From DASRQK01 sp964436635 (GTDB lineage Bacteria > Bacteroidota > Bacteroidia > Sphingobacteriales > Sphingobacteriaceae), in NCBI GenBank assembly GCA_964436635.1, contig CAYTDM010000003.1, forward strand, positions 44,447 to 108,446: 64,000 nt of DNA, read 5' to 3'. Shown here in pieces: positions 1 through 9,350 of the stretch. The translations under genes were made by a program, and so were the position numbers. Every line of letters starts with the position of its first letter. The stretch's first letter is position 1. The notes under the pieces were generated by a model. That model searched no databases. It saw only the letters and a list, made by a program, of their open reading frames with translations, and was not told the origin of the DNA.

Positions 1-59
1 TTTTCATCCTTGTTTAAATTGGTTTTTCAAAGATACTGGCTGCCATTCAATAAATAAAG

Positions 60-89
60 AAATCCGACAAAAATTAATTTGCCGGATTT
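60..89 (-). terminator. Probable terminator of the secreted-protein gene
   Basis: An AAATCCG arm (60-66) pairs with CGGATTT (83-89). A partly paired CAAA/TTTG follows inside and the loop is AT-rich. Read on the minus strand it follows the stop codon at 141 and is trailed by a T-rich stretch. Bases 1-59 show no supported feature. Confidence 0.5.
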
Positions 90-140
90 TAATCTTTAAT
101 GTTTTTTAAAAATGTGTTTATTAGATTATTGTCTAATAGA

Positions 141-896
141 TTATTGGATGTTTTTTGCTACCACATCTTGATTAATAGAAACGGCATTGGCTTCTCTTTC
201 TTTCCCTCTTAGATGCGTAAGGGTGATCGGACCATTAATGTGGATATTAAACGGCACAAATTCATCCGAATCTATTTTTTTCGCTTTTGAAGTTAGGGTG
301 AAGTCAATATAACCTGCATGATAAATCATTCCTTGATCACCCGGTTTATGTTCAGCGCCGAAACTTGGTAATTCAATTTTATTAATTTTGAATTTCAAGT
401 CCTTCACAGTTTCACCAGATAAATTATGTCGAGTTTCTTTTGTCCCAAAATTATAGGCAAGGTTTCCAATGTATGCTTTTTCAAATTGAGGTGCTCCTGA
501 AGCATCCAATGGTACTTCAACGTGTAACTTAACCCCTTCAGTCACAGATTTCATTTTGTAATCAGCGTCTTTATCTTCTTGAATATCATCGTAACCAGTG
601 TTTTTAGCTGTTATTTGATATCTGTACACTTTAACTTTATTCCCGTTTGGATCTACACTATCAAAAACTAATTGTTGTATAGAGTTGCTTTCACCAGGTC
701 GTTCTGAACCTTCTGCCGCCCAAATTACGCGTACGAATTTAACATCTACTTTTTTGCCTTCGGCCTCAAACCAACCCACATTTACTTCGTTATTCATCGT
801 GTTTTCAATATTATTTTCTTTCTTTCCATCATTTGCTAATAGGGAAGAACTTACTGAAATTATGCCAATAATCAGAGCTAAAGTTATGTTTTTCAT
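141..896 (-). CDS. Secreted protein of unknown function
   Basis: The 251-residue product starts with a clear Sec signal peptide: a basic start, then a hydrophobic stretch to about residue 21 ending SSLLA. The mature part has no cysteine cluster, transmembrane segment or enzyme motif that I recognise. It is rich in short beta-prone stretches and charged residues, with segments such as FTLTSKAKK and ITLTHLRGK, so a secreted beta-sandwich protein is plausible. The ATG at 894-896 is the only good start, because the signal peptide begins there. It stands alone: the next gene is divergent, and a hairpin follows its stop. Two Tyr/Asn-rich stretches around residues 95-110 might be ligand contacts, but this is guesswork. 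I do not recognise the family. Confidence 0.75.
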   Translation of the reverse strand: MKNITLALIIGIISVSSSLLANDGKKENNIENTMNNEVNVGWFEAEGKKVDVKFVRVIWAAEGSERPGESNSIQQLVFDSVDPNGNKVKVYRYQITAKNTGYDDIQEDKDADYKMKSVTEGVKLHVEVPLDASGAPQFEKAYIGNLAYNFGTKETRHNLSGETVKDLKFKINKIELPSFGAEHKPGDQGMIYHAGYIDFTLTSKAKKIDSDEFVPFNIHINGPITLTHLRGKEREANAVSINQDVVAKNIQ

Positions 897-979
897 TTTA
901 TATATTTTTTGTTTTCAAATCTTGTTTGATTGTTTTGCTCTGCAAATTTATTATTTATAATTAGTCTAAACAAATATAA

Positions 980-1016
980 TTGGCTATTATTTATATTTAA
1001 TTTTTTGGTACTTTCG
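980..1016 (+). promoter_or_regulatory. Possible promoter of the DMT transporter gene
   Basis: TACTTTCG at 1009-1016 is one base off the Bacteroidota -7 box TAnnTTTG. A TTGG lies 25 bases upstream (980-983), which is longer than the usual spacing. The -7 box ends only five bases before the ATG, so the transcript may have little or no leader. Confidence 0.35.
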
Positions 1017-1021
1017 CAACT

Positions 1022-1891
1022 ATGCATTTTGTTCTCTATAGCGTACTTTGTAGTGTTACTGTTTCTGTACTTTTAAAAGTAGCCAGAAATATGCGTTTGG
1101 ATACATTTCAAATGATTTGTTGGAATTATCCTGTGGCCGTCGGTTTAACTTGGTATTTTTTTGATCCCGCCATCAAGGATGTGGTAATGACCACGCATCC
1201 ATGGGAGATCTATTTGCCCCTCGCTTTTTTATTACCGACCGTCTTTATGGCACTAAGTGCCTCCTTGAAATCAGTGGGGATCGTTAAGACGGAAGTCGCA
1301 CAACGATTATCATTAATTGTCCCCTTGATTGCAGCTTTTTATTTATTCGGAGAGCGATTTAATTGGTTTACCGGCTTAGGCTTAGGAATAGGTTTTCTGG
1401 CTATTTTATTGTGCATTGGTTGGCAAAAAAAGGGAGGAGCGTCTGGTAAAGGTTTTAAATTTCCTTGGCTGTATCCTGTAATGGTGTTTTTGGGATACGG
1501 GGTTTGTGATGTTTTATTTAAGAAAATAGCGCTGACCACTTCCATCCCTTATACCACATCTATATTTGTTGTTTTTATTTTAGCGATGGTCGTTGCATTT
1601 TTATTCCTGTTTATAAAATTGGCATTTAAGTCGACTACCTTTGAATGGAAAGCCCTATTATGGGGATTGGGCTTGGGTATATTTAATTTTGCAAATATTC
1701 TTTTTTACATGAAAGCGCACCGATTAATTCCGGACAATCCCTCTATTGTTTTTGCCGGGATGAATATGGGTGTTATTACCTTGGGTGCGTTAGTTGGATT
1801 GTGGATATTTAAAGAGAAGTTAACATCCTGGAATTGGATTGGTATTATTTTCTCAATTTTGGCTGTTTGGATACTGGCTTTTAATTTATAG
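1022..1891 (+). CDS. DMT-superfamily (EamA-like) transporter
   Basis: A 289-residue integral membrane protein with about ten hydrophobic segments spread over its whole length, in the two-repeat layout of drug/metabolite transporter (EamA-type) permeases. The second half repeats the pattern of the first, with a short charged linker (KKGGASGKG) near residue 140. Glycine-rich helix ends such as GLGLGIGF and GMNMGVITLGALVGLWIFKE are typical of the family. Its substrate cannot be read from the sequence; relatives move amino acids, nucleobases or sugars. The ATG at 1022 follows a -7-like box with almost no leader. The yigZ-like gene follows 53 bases later on the same strand and may be co-transcribed. 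Confidence 0.85.
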   Translation: MHFVLYSVLCSVTVSVLLKVARNMRLDTFQMICWNYPVAVGLTWYFFDPAIKDVVMTTHPWEIYLPLAFLLPTVFMALSASLKSVGIVKTEVAQRLSLIVPLIAAFYLFGERFNWFTGLGLGIGFLAILLCIGWQKKGGASGKGFKFPWLYPVMVFLGYGVCDVLFKKIALTTSIPYTTSIFVVFILAMVVAFLFLFIKLAFKSTTFEWKALLWGLGLGIFNFANILFYMKAHRLIPDNPSIVFAGMNMGVITLGALVGLWIFKEKLTSWNWIGIIFSILAVWILAFNL

Positions 1892-1944
1892 AGATCATTA
1901 TTATTTAAAAAAAACTTTGAAATTTTTAGAGGAGAAGTGGTAAA

Positions 1945-2562
1945 GTGAGTTTGTTTGAGGATACATATTCTACGATTAAAGAACCATCTGAGGGGGAATT
2001 TAAGGATAAAGGCAGTAAGTTTATTGCGTATGCTTATCCATTGCGAAGCGAAGAGGAACATAAACAGATATTGGCTGAGGTTAAAACCTTGCATCCCAAA
2101 GCGCGCCATCATTGTTGGGCGTATCGTTTGACTCCAGATCGCACAGTGTTTCGCGTGAATGACGATGGTGAACCTGCTGGATCTGCTGGAAGACCTATAT
2201 TAAATGTATTGCTTTCGCAGGACGTAACCAATATTTTTGTAGTAGTAGTACGGTATTTTGGAGGAACGCTATTGGGGGTGCCAGGCCTTATAAATGCGTA
2301 TAAAGCAGCTACGAAAGCAGCCTTGGAAGGAGCAGAAATTATTGAGAAAACGGTGAATGATGTGTATGAAGTTACCTTTGATTATTTAGTGATGAACGAT
2401 GTCATGAAGGTGGTCAAAGAGGATGGATTACAAATTTTAAACCAACAATTTGATAATGAATGCAAATTAATCTTTGAAGTTCGGCAGGCACAAGTTCCCA
2501 TGGTGATTAGCAAAATGGAGAAAATTCAAACTTTAAGGATTAATTTCCTTCATACAATTTAA
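1945..2562 (+). CDS. YigZ/IMPACT family protein
   Basis: A 205-residue protein of the YigZ/IMPACT family (UPF0029). The family hallmark is at residues 20-80: GEFKDKGSKFIAYAYP, then KARHHCWAYRL and DDGEPAGSAGRPIL, followed by NIFVVVVRYFGGTLLGVPGLINAY. The C-terminal 70 residues form the usual second ferredoxin-like domain. Related proteins affect translation or are annotated as proline dipeptidase-like, but bacterial members have no settled function. The start is GTG, preceded by a good AGGAGA ribosome-binding site about ten bases upstream; no ATG fits. Length is normal for the family. Confidence 0.9.
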   Translation: MSLFEDTYSTIKEPSEGEFKDKGSKFIAYAYPLRSEEEHKQILAEVKTLHPKARHHCWAYRLTPDRTVFRVNDDGEPAGSAGRPILNVLLSQDVTNIFVVVVRYFGGTLLGVPGLINAYKAATKAALEGAEIIEKTVNDVYEVTFDYLVMNDVMKVVKEDGLQILNQQFDNECKLIFEVRQAQVPMVISKMEKIQTLRINFLHTI

Positions 2563-2642
2563 TATATCCCTCCCCGCTTAATAGGCTCATGTTATTTAAT
2601 GGAGATAAGTTGATTTCGATTTTTAGTGAGTTATTATGATTA

Positions 2643-2673
2643 TTTGTTAAATTGAAATAATTAATTAACTTTA
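2643..2673 (+). promoter_or_regulatory. Probable promoter of the penicillin-acylase gene
   Basis: TTTG at 2643-2646, a 19-base spacer, then TAACTTTA at 2666-2673. This fits the Bacteroidota TTTG-N19-TAnnTTTG pattern with one mismatch. It leaves a leader of about 65 bases before the ATG at 2745. I see nothing else in the 2563-2744 gap. Confidence 0.55.
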
Positions 2674-2744
2674 AATCGGACTATTCTTGGGTAAAAGATG
2701 GTCATATAAACCTGAATTAACAATCATTTAATCGTTCCTATACG

Positions 2745-5210
2745 ATGAGGATATTTAAATTTTTCTTCCCCACACTATTATTAGTGGTGTTTATTTACGT
2801 TTTAGACCGGTCTTGGGGAACGGTTCCGCCAATTGGAAAATTATTTAGTCCATTTCATGGGTATTTAGTCCATGTAGAAGGTGCAGATACGGGTCGAAAA
2901 GGGGAGTTTGCCTTGCCCGGCCTAAATGGTCAGGTAACCGTGCATTATGATGAACAGGGTGTTCCTCATATTTTTGCAGAGAATGATTACGACTTATATT
3001 ACGCACAAGGATACGTTACTGCAAAGGATCGTTTGTGGCAAATGGATTTTCAAGTTCTTGCGGCAGCGGGCCGTCTAACAGAAGTAGTTGGAGAAGCAGC
3101 TCTTCCTTTAGATCAGTATAATCGTCGTATAGGCATGGCAAAAACTGCTCAAGCGGTGATCGATCGCATGGTAAAGGAAGATTCTTTGACACATGCTGTG
3201 CTGCAGGCTTATGCGGATGGGGTGAACGATTACATCGCATCACTCAGTCCTCGTCAATATCCTATCGAGTATAAATTATTGAATTATGCGCCTGAACAAT
3301 GGTCTCCTTATCGTTCTATTTTAATGTTAATGAACATGCGCCACGATTTAAGTGCAGGAACAAACGATTACCGTTTGACAAATTTGCTGTTGAATTTGGG
3401 CGAACAAGAAATTGATAATCTGTTTCCATTTTATCCGGATAGAGAATCGCCGATTATGCCGGATGATACAAAATGGGAATTTGAACCAAGCGAAATTCCT
3501 GCAGTTCCTGCTCAAAAATCTGCATTCGATGGGTTAAACAATCCGATGGCTACCCGCATTGATGCCCCATCTCCGACTCCACAAATTGGGAGTAATAACT
3601 GGGCTATTGGCGGAGTACGCTCGATCACAGGCCTTCCAATTCTTTCGAATGACCCACATTTGCGCTTGTCTTTACCATCGATTTGGTATCAAACACAATT
3701 ATCCGCTCCAGGAGTGAACGTATATGGCGTGAGTTTGCCTGGAACACCCACTATTATTATTGGGTTTAATAAGGACATTGCATGGGGGGTGACGAATGTA
3801 GGCTTGGATGTATTGGATTTTTATAAAATTCAATTTAAAGATGAAGAGCGTTCACAGTATTGGTATGAAGGTGCTTGGAAAGATATAGAAAGGCGAGAGG
3901 AATTCTATCATATTAAAGGGGGAGGAAAAGTAATCGATACTCTTTTGTTTTCACACCATGGCCCGATCGTGTATCAAGAAGAAACGAAAGACCAATATAA
4001 AAAGGATATTCCGGTGGGTTATGCGATGAGATGGATCGGAAATGAGGAGCAAACCACCGATTTATTGACTTTCTATTATTTAAATAGAAGCGAGAATTAT
4101 GACGATTATCGGGAGGCTTTAAGCTATTTTACGGCACCAGCACAGAACTTTGTGTTTGCAAGCAACGAGAATGATATTGCGATTACCTCTAATGGGAAGC
4201 TACCTATTAAGTGGAAAGGTCAAGGTCGATACTTATTAGATGGTAGTGTAAAAGAGCATGAATGGGCGGGTTGGATTCCGTTTCAACATAATCCGACGGT
4301 GAAAAATCCGGATAGAGGTTTTGTGAGCTCCGCAAACCAATTTCCTACAAATCTAACTTATCCTTATTATTTAGACTGGAGTTTTGCGCACCCAAGCCGA
4401 GGGATTCGGATTAATGAGGTGTTGGAAAGTACTACAAATGCCGATAAGGAGACCTTAAGAGATTTATTAAATGATAATTTGAATATTGATGCGCGGTTAA
4501 TTTTACCAGATTTATTACCGATTCTTGCTGCTTCGGATTCAGTCGCACAAATGCCCGAATTCAAAGCATTGTCTGCTTGGAATTGGATGAATGATCCGAA
4601 TGAAGTTGGCGCATCGATTTATGAAGCTTGGGTAGATGAATTAAGAGTTGCGATTTGGAAAGATGATTTAAAAGCTGAAGGGCCAGTCATGTATCCATCA
4701 TTAGATCGAACATTTAGTTTGTTATTGAATGAACCCGACGCGAAGTGGTTTGATGACCAATCGACTGATGAAATCTTGGAAACCAAAGATGATATTGTAA
4801 GGCAATCTTTCGTGAAAACGATTCAAAAATTAACCGAAAAACATGGGGAGTTTGAAGCGGATGCGTGGCAGTGGCACCGAGTTAAAAACACGACTATTTC
4901 GCATTTGGTTCCTAATTTCACCATGTTTAGCCGCACTTCTGTGCCTAATGGAGGAGGCCCAGGCATTGTAAATGCTACAACAGGAAGACACGGACCTTCA
5001 TGGAGAATGGTGGTCGCTTTAGATAAAGAATGGCCCGATGCGGTGGGATTATTCCCAGGAGGACAATCTGGAAATCCTGGAAGTCCATATTACGATAATT
5101 TAATTGATTTATGGGCAAATGGTGAGTTACCTCGTTTGTTCTTTATGAAAAATGAGGAAGACACTTCAAATGCTATTCAAACAACTTTAAAATTAAAGCC
5201 TAAAAAATAA
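2745..5210 (+). CDS. Penicillin acylase family N-terminal nucleophile hydrolase
   Basis: An 821-residue envelope enzyme of the penicillin amidase family (S45). These enzymes cleave amide bonds of acylated substrates such as beta-lactams or N-acyl-homoserine lactones. A hydrophobic N-terminus (residues 3-20) serves as signal or anchor. The alpha part contains DEQGVPHIFAEN and YAQGYVTAKDRLWQMDF. The expected self-cleavage site is IG/SNNWAIGG, making Ser283 the N-terminal nucleophile of the beta part. The beta part has NDPHLRLSLPSIWYQ and the pocket sequence PGTPTIIIGFNKDIAWGVTN, and ends with a PGGQSGNPGSPYYD motif. Length and order match the family. The true substrate is unknown, so quorum-signal acylase activity is only a possibility. 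A small membrane-protein gene follows four bases after the stop. Confidence 0.93.
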   Translation: MRIFKFFFPTLLLVVFIYVLDRSWGTVPPIGKLFSPFHGYLVHVEGADTGRKGEFALPGLNGQVTVHYDEQGVPHIFAENDYDLYYAQGYVTAKDRLWQMDFQVLAAAGRLTEVVGEAALPLDQYNRRIGMAKTAQAVIDRMVKEDSLTHAVLQAYADGVNDYIASLSPRQYPIEYKLLNYAPEQWSPYRSILMLMNMRHDLSAGTNDYRLTNLLLNLGEQEIDNLFPFYPDRESPIMPDDTKWEFEPSEIPAVPAQKSAFDGLNNPMATRIDAPSPTPQIGSNNWAIGGVRSITGLPILSNDPHLRLSLPSIWYQTQLSAPGVNVYGVSLPGTPTIIIGFNKDIAWGVTNVGLDVLDFYKIQFKDEERSQYWYEGAWKDIERREEFYHIKGGGKVIDTLLFSHHGPIVYQEETKDQYKKDIPVGYAMRWIGNEEQTTDLLTFYYLNRSENYDDYREALSYFTAPAQNFVFASNENDIAITSNGKLPIKWKGQGRYLLDGSVKEHEWAGWIPFQHNPTVKNPDRGFVSSANQFPTNLTYPYYLDWSFAHPSRGIRINEVLESTTNADKETLRDLLNDNLNIDARLILPDLLPILAASDSVAQMPEFKALSAWNWMNDPNEVGASIYEAWVDELRVAIWKDDLKAEGPVMYPSLDRTFSLLLNEPDAKWFDDQSTDEILETKDDIVRQSFVKTIQKLTEKHGEFEADAWQWHRVKNTTISHLVPNFTMFSRTSVPNGGGPGIVNATTGRHGPSWRMVVALDKEWPDAVGLFPGGQSGNPGSPYYDNLIDLWANGELPRLFFMKNEEDTSNAIQTTLKLKPKK

Positions 5211-5214
5211 TCAT

Positions 5215-5580
5215 ATGCGTAGTTTTTCAATATCACTCCTATTCGTTGTAGTTGTGGGAATCCTGTTAGCATGGGCAGGTCCTTGGTGGACACCCTTAGT
5301 TGCTTGTTTTATTTTTAGCGCTTTACGTGGTGGAAATTACAAGAGTTCCTTTTTATTGGGAGCGTTGGGGCAACTATTAGTTTGGTTGTTGCCAGCCATC
5401 TATTTAAATATGAAAGATGCGACGGGTTTATCAGCTAAAATTTCATCTTTATTTACTGAAAGTGTTCCCGCCCTTTCTTTTATGACAGGAAGTACACTTT
5501 CATATTTTGTGTTGATCGTTTTGGCTTTGATTTTAGGCGGCTTAGCTGGTTTAAGCGGAACGGCCATGACTCATAAATAG
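5215..5580 (+). CDS. Small membrane protein of unknown function
   Basis: A 121-residue protein with about four hydrophobic segments (residues 3-37, 45-64, 84-98, 99-116). The second loop is short and contains ALRGGNYKSSFLLGALGQ. It begins four bases after the penicillin-acylase stop and so is probably co-transcribed and translationally linked. Its own stop is only seven bases from the end of rodA on the other strand. I do not recognise the family. It looks like the small Bacteroidota membrane proteins that are listed as hypothetical. Confidence 0.75.
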   Translation: MRSFSISLLFVVVVGILLAWAGPWWTPLVACFIFSALRGGNYKSSFLLGALGQLLVWLLPAIYLNMKDATGLSAKISSLFTESVPALSFMTGSTLSYFVLIVLALILGGLAGLSGTAMTHK

Positions 5581-5587
5581 AGCGGTT

Positions 5588-6865
5588 TTAGACCACGCCT
5601 TTTCGGTTTGCATCAAATTTTAATAGAATAAATAGGAGCACTGAGAAACTCCATAAGGACGACCCTCCATAGCTAATAAAAGGAAGAGGAATTCCAATGA
5701 CCGGAACAATTCCAATGGTCATGCCTATGTTGATTGCAAAGTGGAAAAATAGGATAGAAGCGACTCCATATGCATAAATACGAGCAAAAGCCGTCCTTTG
5801 TCGCTCAGCAATGGTTATTATTCGAAGTAAAAGGAATAAATAGAGTCCAATTAATAAGACAGAGCCGATAAAGCCCCATTCTTCACCGATCGTGCAAAAG
5901 ATAAAATCCGTGCTTTGCTCTGGAACAAAATTGTATTTTGTTTGGGTACCTTGTAAGTAACCTTTGCCCCAAAACTTCCCTGAACCAATGGCTATTTTCG
6001 ATTGATTCAAATTATATCCTTCTCCTCTTGGATCATCTATTTTTCCTAAAATAACTTCAATTCGGCTTCGCTGATGCGGTCTTAATAAGTTATTATAAGC
6101 AAATTCAACTAAAAAAATGTAAGCAGTGGCGATCAAAAACAAAGAAATCAAGGGTACGATTAGGCGTTGTCTTCGAGGATTAAAGTAAAAAATGGCGCCA
6201 ATAAAAATCGCTAAGCCCAATACGATCCACCACTCATTAAATAAGAGACTGAGTACAAATAAGAGTATCGCTAAACCGATGAGGATCATGAAATTACTGC
6301 TGATATAACCTTCTCGGTAAAAAATAAAAATCAACGAGCTAAAGGCTAGCGCAGAACCCATGTCGGGCTGAAATAAAACTAAGATTACAGGGACGATGAC
6401 AATGCATGCTCCCGTAAGTAAGGTGCGTATATTGGGCGTTTTATTGCTTTGGCTACTTAAATACCAAGCTAACAACAGACAGGTAGCCAACTTGGCAAAC
6501 TCAGATGGCTGTAACCTAAAACTACCGAGTTGTATCCATGCCTGGTTTCCGCCTACATTTTTCCCAATCACTAATACGACCACTAATAGGATCAGCGTAA
6601 TGCCATATATAATGGGGGATAAGGTGGCAAAGAGCTTGGCATCCACGATCAGGATGGTCAATCCAATTACTACTGCTGAAGAAATAAATAAGGCTTGTTT
6701 TCCATAATTTGTGCTCAAGTTAAACAATCCGGTATGTTCTGGATCATAAACTGCCGCATAAATATTGAACCATCCGATTAAACATAATAGGAGCCAAATC
6801 AATACAGTGACCCAGTCTACATTGCCTCCAAAAAAGGAATGTCTATGTTGATTATTGATGGCCAT
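5588..6865 (-). CDS. rodA: Rod-shape SEDS glycosyltransferase RodA
   Basis: A SEDS-family peptidoglycan glycosyltransferase that polymerises lipid II during elongation in partnership with PBP2. About ten membrane segments cover the 425 residues. Recognisable SEDS sequences include WIQLGSFRLQPSEFAKLA, LFQPDMGSALAF, a loop with PHQRSRIEVILGKIDDPRGEGYNLNQSKIAIGSG (broken here: PHQRSRIEVILG and then EGYNLNQSKIAIGSG), FVPEQSTDFIFCTIGEEWGFIG, and the C-terminal GIPLPFISYGGSSL. I chose the ATG at 6863-6865 rather than the TTG four codons upstream. It overlaps the end of mrdA by 14 bases, which indicates translational coupling. It is the last gene of the mreBCD-mrdA-rodA operon and carries no visible defect. 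Confidence 0.96.
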   Translation of the reverse strand: MAINNQHRHSFFGGNVDWVTVLIWLLLCLIGWFNIYAAVYDPEHTGLFNLSTNYGKQALFISSAVVIGLTILIVDAKLFATLSPIIYGITLILLVVVLVIGKNVGGNQAWIQLGSFRLQPSEFAKLATCLLLAWYLSSQSNKTPNIRTLLTGACIVIVPVILVLFQPDMGSALAFSSLIFIFYREGYISSNFMILIGLAILLFVLSLLFNEWWIVLGLAIFIGAIFYFNPRRQRLIVPLISLFLIATAYIFLVEFAYNNLLRPHQRSRIEVILGKIDDPRGEGYNLNQSKIAIGSGKFWGKGYLQGTQTKYNFVPEQSTDFIFCTIGEEWGFIGSVLLIGLYLFLLLRIITIAERQRTAFARIYAYGVASILFFHFAINIGMTIGIVPVIGIPLPFISYGGSSLWSFSVLLFILLKFDANRKGVV

Positions 6866-8789
6866 ATCTTGGAACAATTACACTATGGTGAACAAATAAT
6901 TCTTCTTCTGCTTCGGCAGAATTTAAAGGTGATTGGATCGTATCTTGAACTTTTTCTGGTGCTCTTTTCGGTAAAAAGTCTAAATTTAAAATGCGGTCTT
7001 GCAAATATTTTGGTAAGGTGACGGTATCACGCAAATACTTTTCAACAATCATGCTCGCGATTGGGCCAGCTACGGATCCACCATAACCTGCATTTTCTAC
7101 AAAGACTGCAATGGCAATTTTTGGATTTTCTCGTGGGGCAAAGGCAAAAAACACCGCATGATTATCTCCATGTGGATTTTGTACAGTGCCTGTTTTACCC
7201 GCCATTTCAATACCATCAATTTTTACAGAATAAGCGGTTCCACCTGGTTGATTCACTACACGACTCAAGCCTTCGATGACCGGCTCATAGAATCTACTTT
7301 CTACACCAGCATATATTTTTTCTGTATATTCAGGTTTAACGATTTTTTGGTCGCCAATAGCCTTAATTAAATGCGGTCGATAATAAAATCCCCTGTTCGC
7401 TACGATGGCCATGATGTTTGCCATTTGAATAGGGGTGATTTCAATCTCACCTTGGCCGATCGATACTGAAATATTAAAGCTCGATGTCCATTTGTTATTT
7501 CCGTAACGCTTTGTATAATATTCAGCAGAAGGGATGGAGCCACTTTTTTCACCTGGTAGGTCAATTCCTAAAGGTTGTCCCAGCCCAAAATTCATAGTCG
7601 CTTCCTGCCAAAGTGCGTATCCTTCATGCGAAGGCATGTTTCTTCTGTCGACCATGCGAGCGAAAGCATGTCCGTAGTACGTGTTACAGGATCGTTGAAT
7701 CGATTTTATCAAATCAGTCGGTCCGTCCACATGGGTGCATCGCATAAATCCTCTTCCACCACCATAACTGTATCCGCCTGGGCAATTGAATATCGTGTGT
7801 TCATCGATGACACCGGCCTGTTGAGCCGTTAACGCATTCACCACTTTAAAAATGGAACCTGGAGGGTATTGAGCCTGTATAGGACGGATAAACATGGGCA
7901 TGTTTGGGTCTTGTGCCAATTTTGCATAATTTTCTCCTCGCTTTCTACCTACCATCATATTCGGATCGTAGCTGGGACTGCTCACAAATGCTAAAATTTC
8001 TCCTGTTGATGGCTCTATGGCGACTACAGAGCCTCGTTTGTTCTTCATGAGTTGCTCCGCAAAGATTTGTAGTTGTTTGTCCAAAGAGGAAACTAATCGC
8101 TCACCCGCTACAGCTAAGGTGTCGAATCGACCATCAGCGTAGGCGCCTTGTGGCCGGTTAAAGGCATCCACCATTTGAATTTTCACCCCTCTTTGCCCTC
8201 TAAGCACGTCCTCATATGCTCGTTCAACGCCACTCGCACCTATATAATCTCCTGGTCTATAAAATTTTCCTGATCGATCAATATCTCCTTGGTTAACTTC
8301 CTGAATATATCCTAAAAATTGAGCAGCAATGCTGTCTGGGTAGGTTCTTACCGTACGATTTTGAACATAAAAGCCTTTAAACTTATATAAGTGTTCTTGC
8401 AATTGAGCATAATTAATAGCGGAAATCTGTTTTTCGAAAATAGAAGCGCGAAAGCGAGAATGCTTTTTAGCCGTTTCCATGCGTTTATTAAAACCCTCTA
8501 TATCGATGTCGATCAATTGGCAAAAAAGGGCAGTATCTATTTCTTTCACCTCAATCGGAGTGACCAAGAGGTCATACACAGGCTCATTTTGAACTAATAT
8601 TTCTCCGTTTCGATCTAAGATGACTCCTCTGGCGGGATAAATTACAGTTTTTCTTAATACATTGCTATCTGCTGAAGTGGCATAGGAATCATCGACGATT
8701 TGCAAATAAAATAGGCGGATGACGATAATTAAAGCTACCGCAATAAATATTCCTTGGATGGCATATCTTCTAGCAAAAAAGTTATTCAT
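6852..8789 (-). CDS. mrdA: Penicillin-binding protein 2 (elongation transpeptidase)
   Basis: A 645-residue class B penicillin-binding protein, the transpeptidase of the elongasome. An N-terminal membrane anchor (residues 11-30) is followed by the pedestal domain, beginning YPARGVILDRNGEILV. The transpeptidase domain has all three motifs: SxxK in PPGSIFK (Ser312, Lys315), SCN at 367-369 and KTG in AGKTGT (Lys532). GASGVERAYEDVLRG near residue 185 is typical of PBP2 rather than PBP3. It lies between mreD and rodA, its usual Bacteroidota position, and overlaps rodA by 14 bases. Its length is normal and the catalytic set is complete. Confidence 0.96.
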   Translation of the reverse strand: MNNFFARRYAIQGIFIAVALIIVIRLFYLQIVDDSYATSADSNVLRKTVIYPARGVILDRNGEILVQNEPVYDLLVTPIEVKEIDTALFCQLIDIDIEGFNKRMETAKKHSRFRASIFEKQISAINYAQLQEHLYKFKGFYVQNRTVRTYPDSIAAQFLGYIQEVNQGDIDRSGKFYRPGDYIGASGVERAYEDVLRGQRGVKIQMVDAFNRPQGAYADGRFDTLAVAGERLVSSLDKQLQIFAEQLMKNKRGSVVAIEPSTGEILAFVSSPSYDPNMMVGRKRGENYAKLAQDPNMPMFIRPIQAQYPPGSIFKVVNALTAQQAGVIDEHTIFNCPGGYSYGGGRGFMRCTHVDGPTDLIKSIQRSCNTYYGHAFARMVDRRNMPSHEGYALWQEATMNFGLGQPLGIDLPGEKSGSIPSAEYYTKRYGNNKWTSSFNISVSIGQGEIEITPIQMANIMAIVANRGFYYRPHLIKAIGDQKIVKPEYTEKIYAGVESRFYEPVIEGLSRVVNQPGGTAYSVKIDGIEMAGKTGTVQNPHGDNHAVFFAFAPRENPKIAIAVFVENAGYGGSVAGPIASMIVEKYLRDTVTLPKYLQDRILNLDFLPKRAPEKVQDTIQSPLNSAEAEEELFVHHSVIVPRYGHQ

Positions 8790-8834
8790 TACAACCGAAA
8801 TTTTAGCATTTGATAAGAATTCAGGCGGTTCTTC

Positions 8835-9350
8835 TTATCGTTTTTTCTTTTTATAAAGTAATAAACTCAAAATAAGAATTATCAGCACGGTAAAGATACA
8901 ACTAAATACAGTACTGAAAAGGGTGTAATGAAATTGTCTAAATGTAAAAGTGGCTAAAACGTATAAAATAAAGTGATGGGTAAAACAAGATAAAAGCACA
9001 TAGGGCAAAAACCATTTAAAAGAAACTTCCCCCAAAAGAGGAGTCGCATTTTTATCGTGATTCTCTGCTTCTAAAGTGATGTTGAAGAATGAGATTCGAG
9101 TTAGTGCAAGCGTAACCGATGCGGCTGCATTTACTCCCAGGGTGTCGTAAAAAATATCCACAGTTAACCCAGTAAAGAAGGCAATAGTAAATAATAAGGT
9201 ATTGGATATGCCAAAAGGTAAAAGCAATAAAAAGAAAATGTATGGGTAGGGATTTATGAGGTTATAATATCCCATGTTTTTGAAGAGGAATACCTGCATG
9301 GCCATCATGACCACGAATCGAAACGAGTTATTTACTAATAATTTAATCAT
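8835..9350 (-). CDS. mreD: Rod-shape determining membrane protein MreD
   Basis: About 171 residues with five hydrophobic segments, the normal size and topology for MreD, the membrane component of the rod complex. The stretch NPYPYIFFLLLLPFG near the N-terminus, followed by a TGLTVDIFYDTLGVNAAASV segment (split here as TGLTVDIFYDTLGVN and AAASV), is the best family marker. I start it at the ATG at 9348-9350 (MIKLLVNNSF). An upstream in-frame start would add 17 charged residues and lie deep inside mreC. The chosen start overlaps the mreC stop by eight bases, consistent with coupling. MreD sequences are poorly conserved, so context carries much of the weight. Confidence 0.9.
   Translation of the reverse strand: MIKLLVNNSFRFVVMMAMQVFLFKNMGYYNLINPYPYIFFLLLLPFGISNTLLFTIAFFTGLTVDIFYDTLGVNAAASVTLALTRISFFNITLEAENHDKNATPLLGEVSFKWFLPYVLLSCFTHHFILYVLATFTFRQFHYTLFSTVFSCIFTVLIILILSLLLYKKKKR

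Noticed and set aside
1..20. Possible start codon of a minus-strand gene leaving the window on the left
   Set aside because: Only an ATG and two codons are visible, and there is no convincing ribosome-binding site at proper distance. It cannot be supported.
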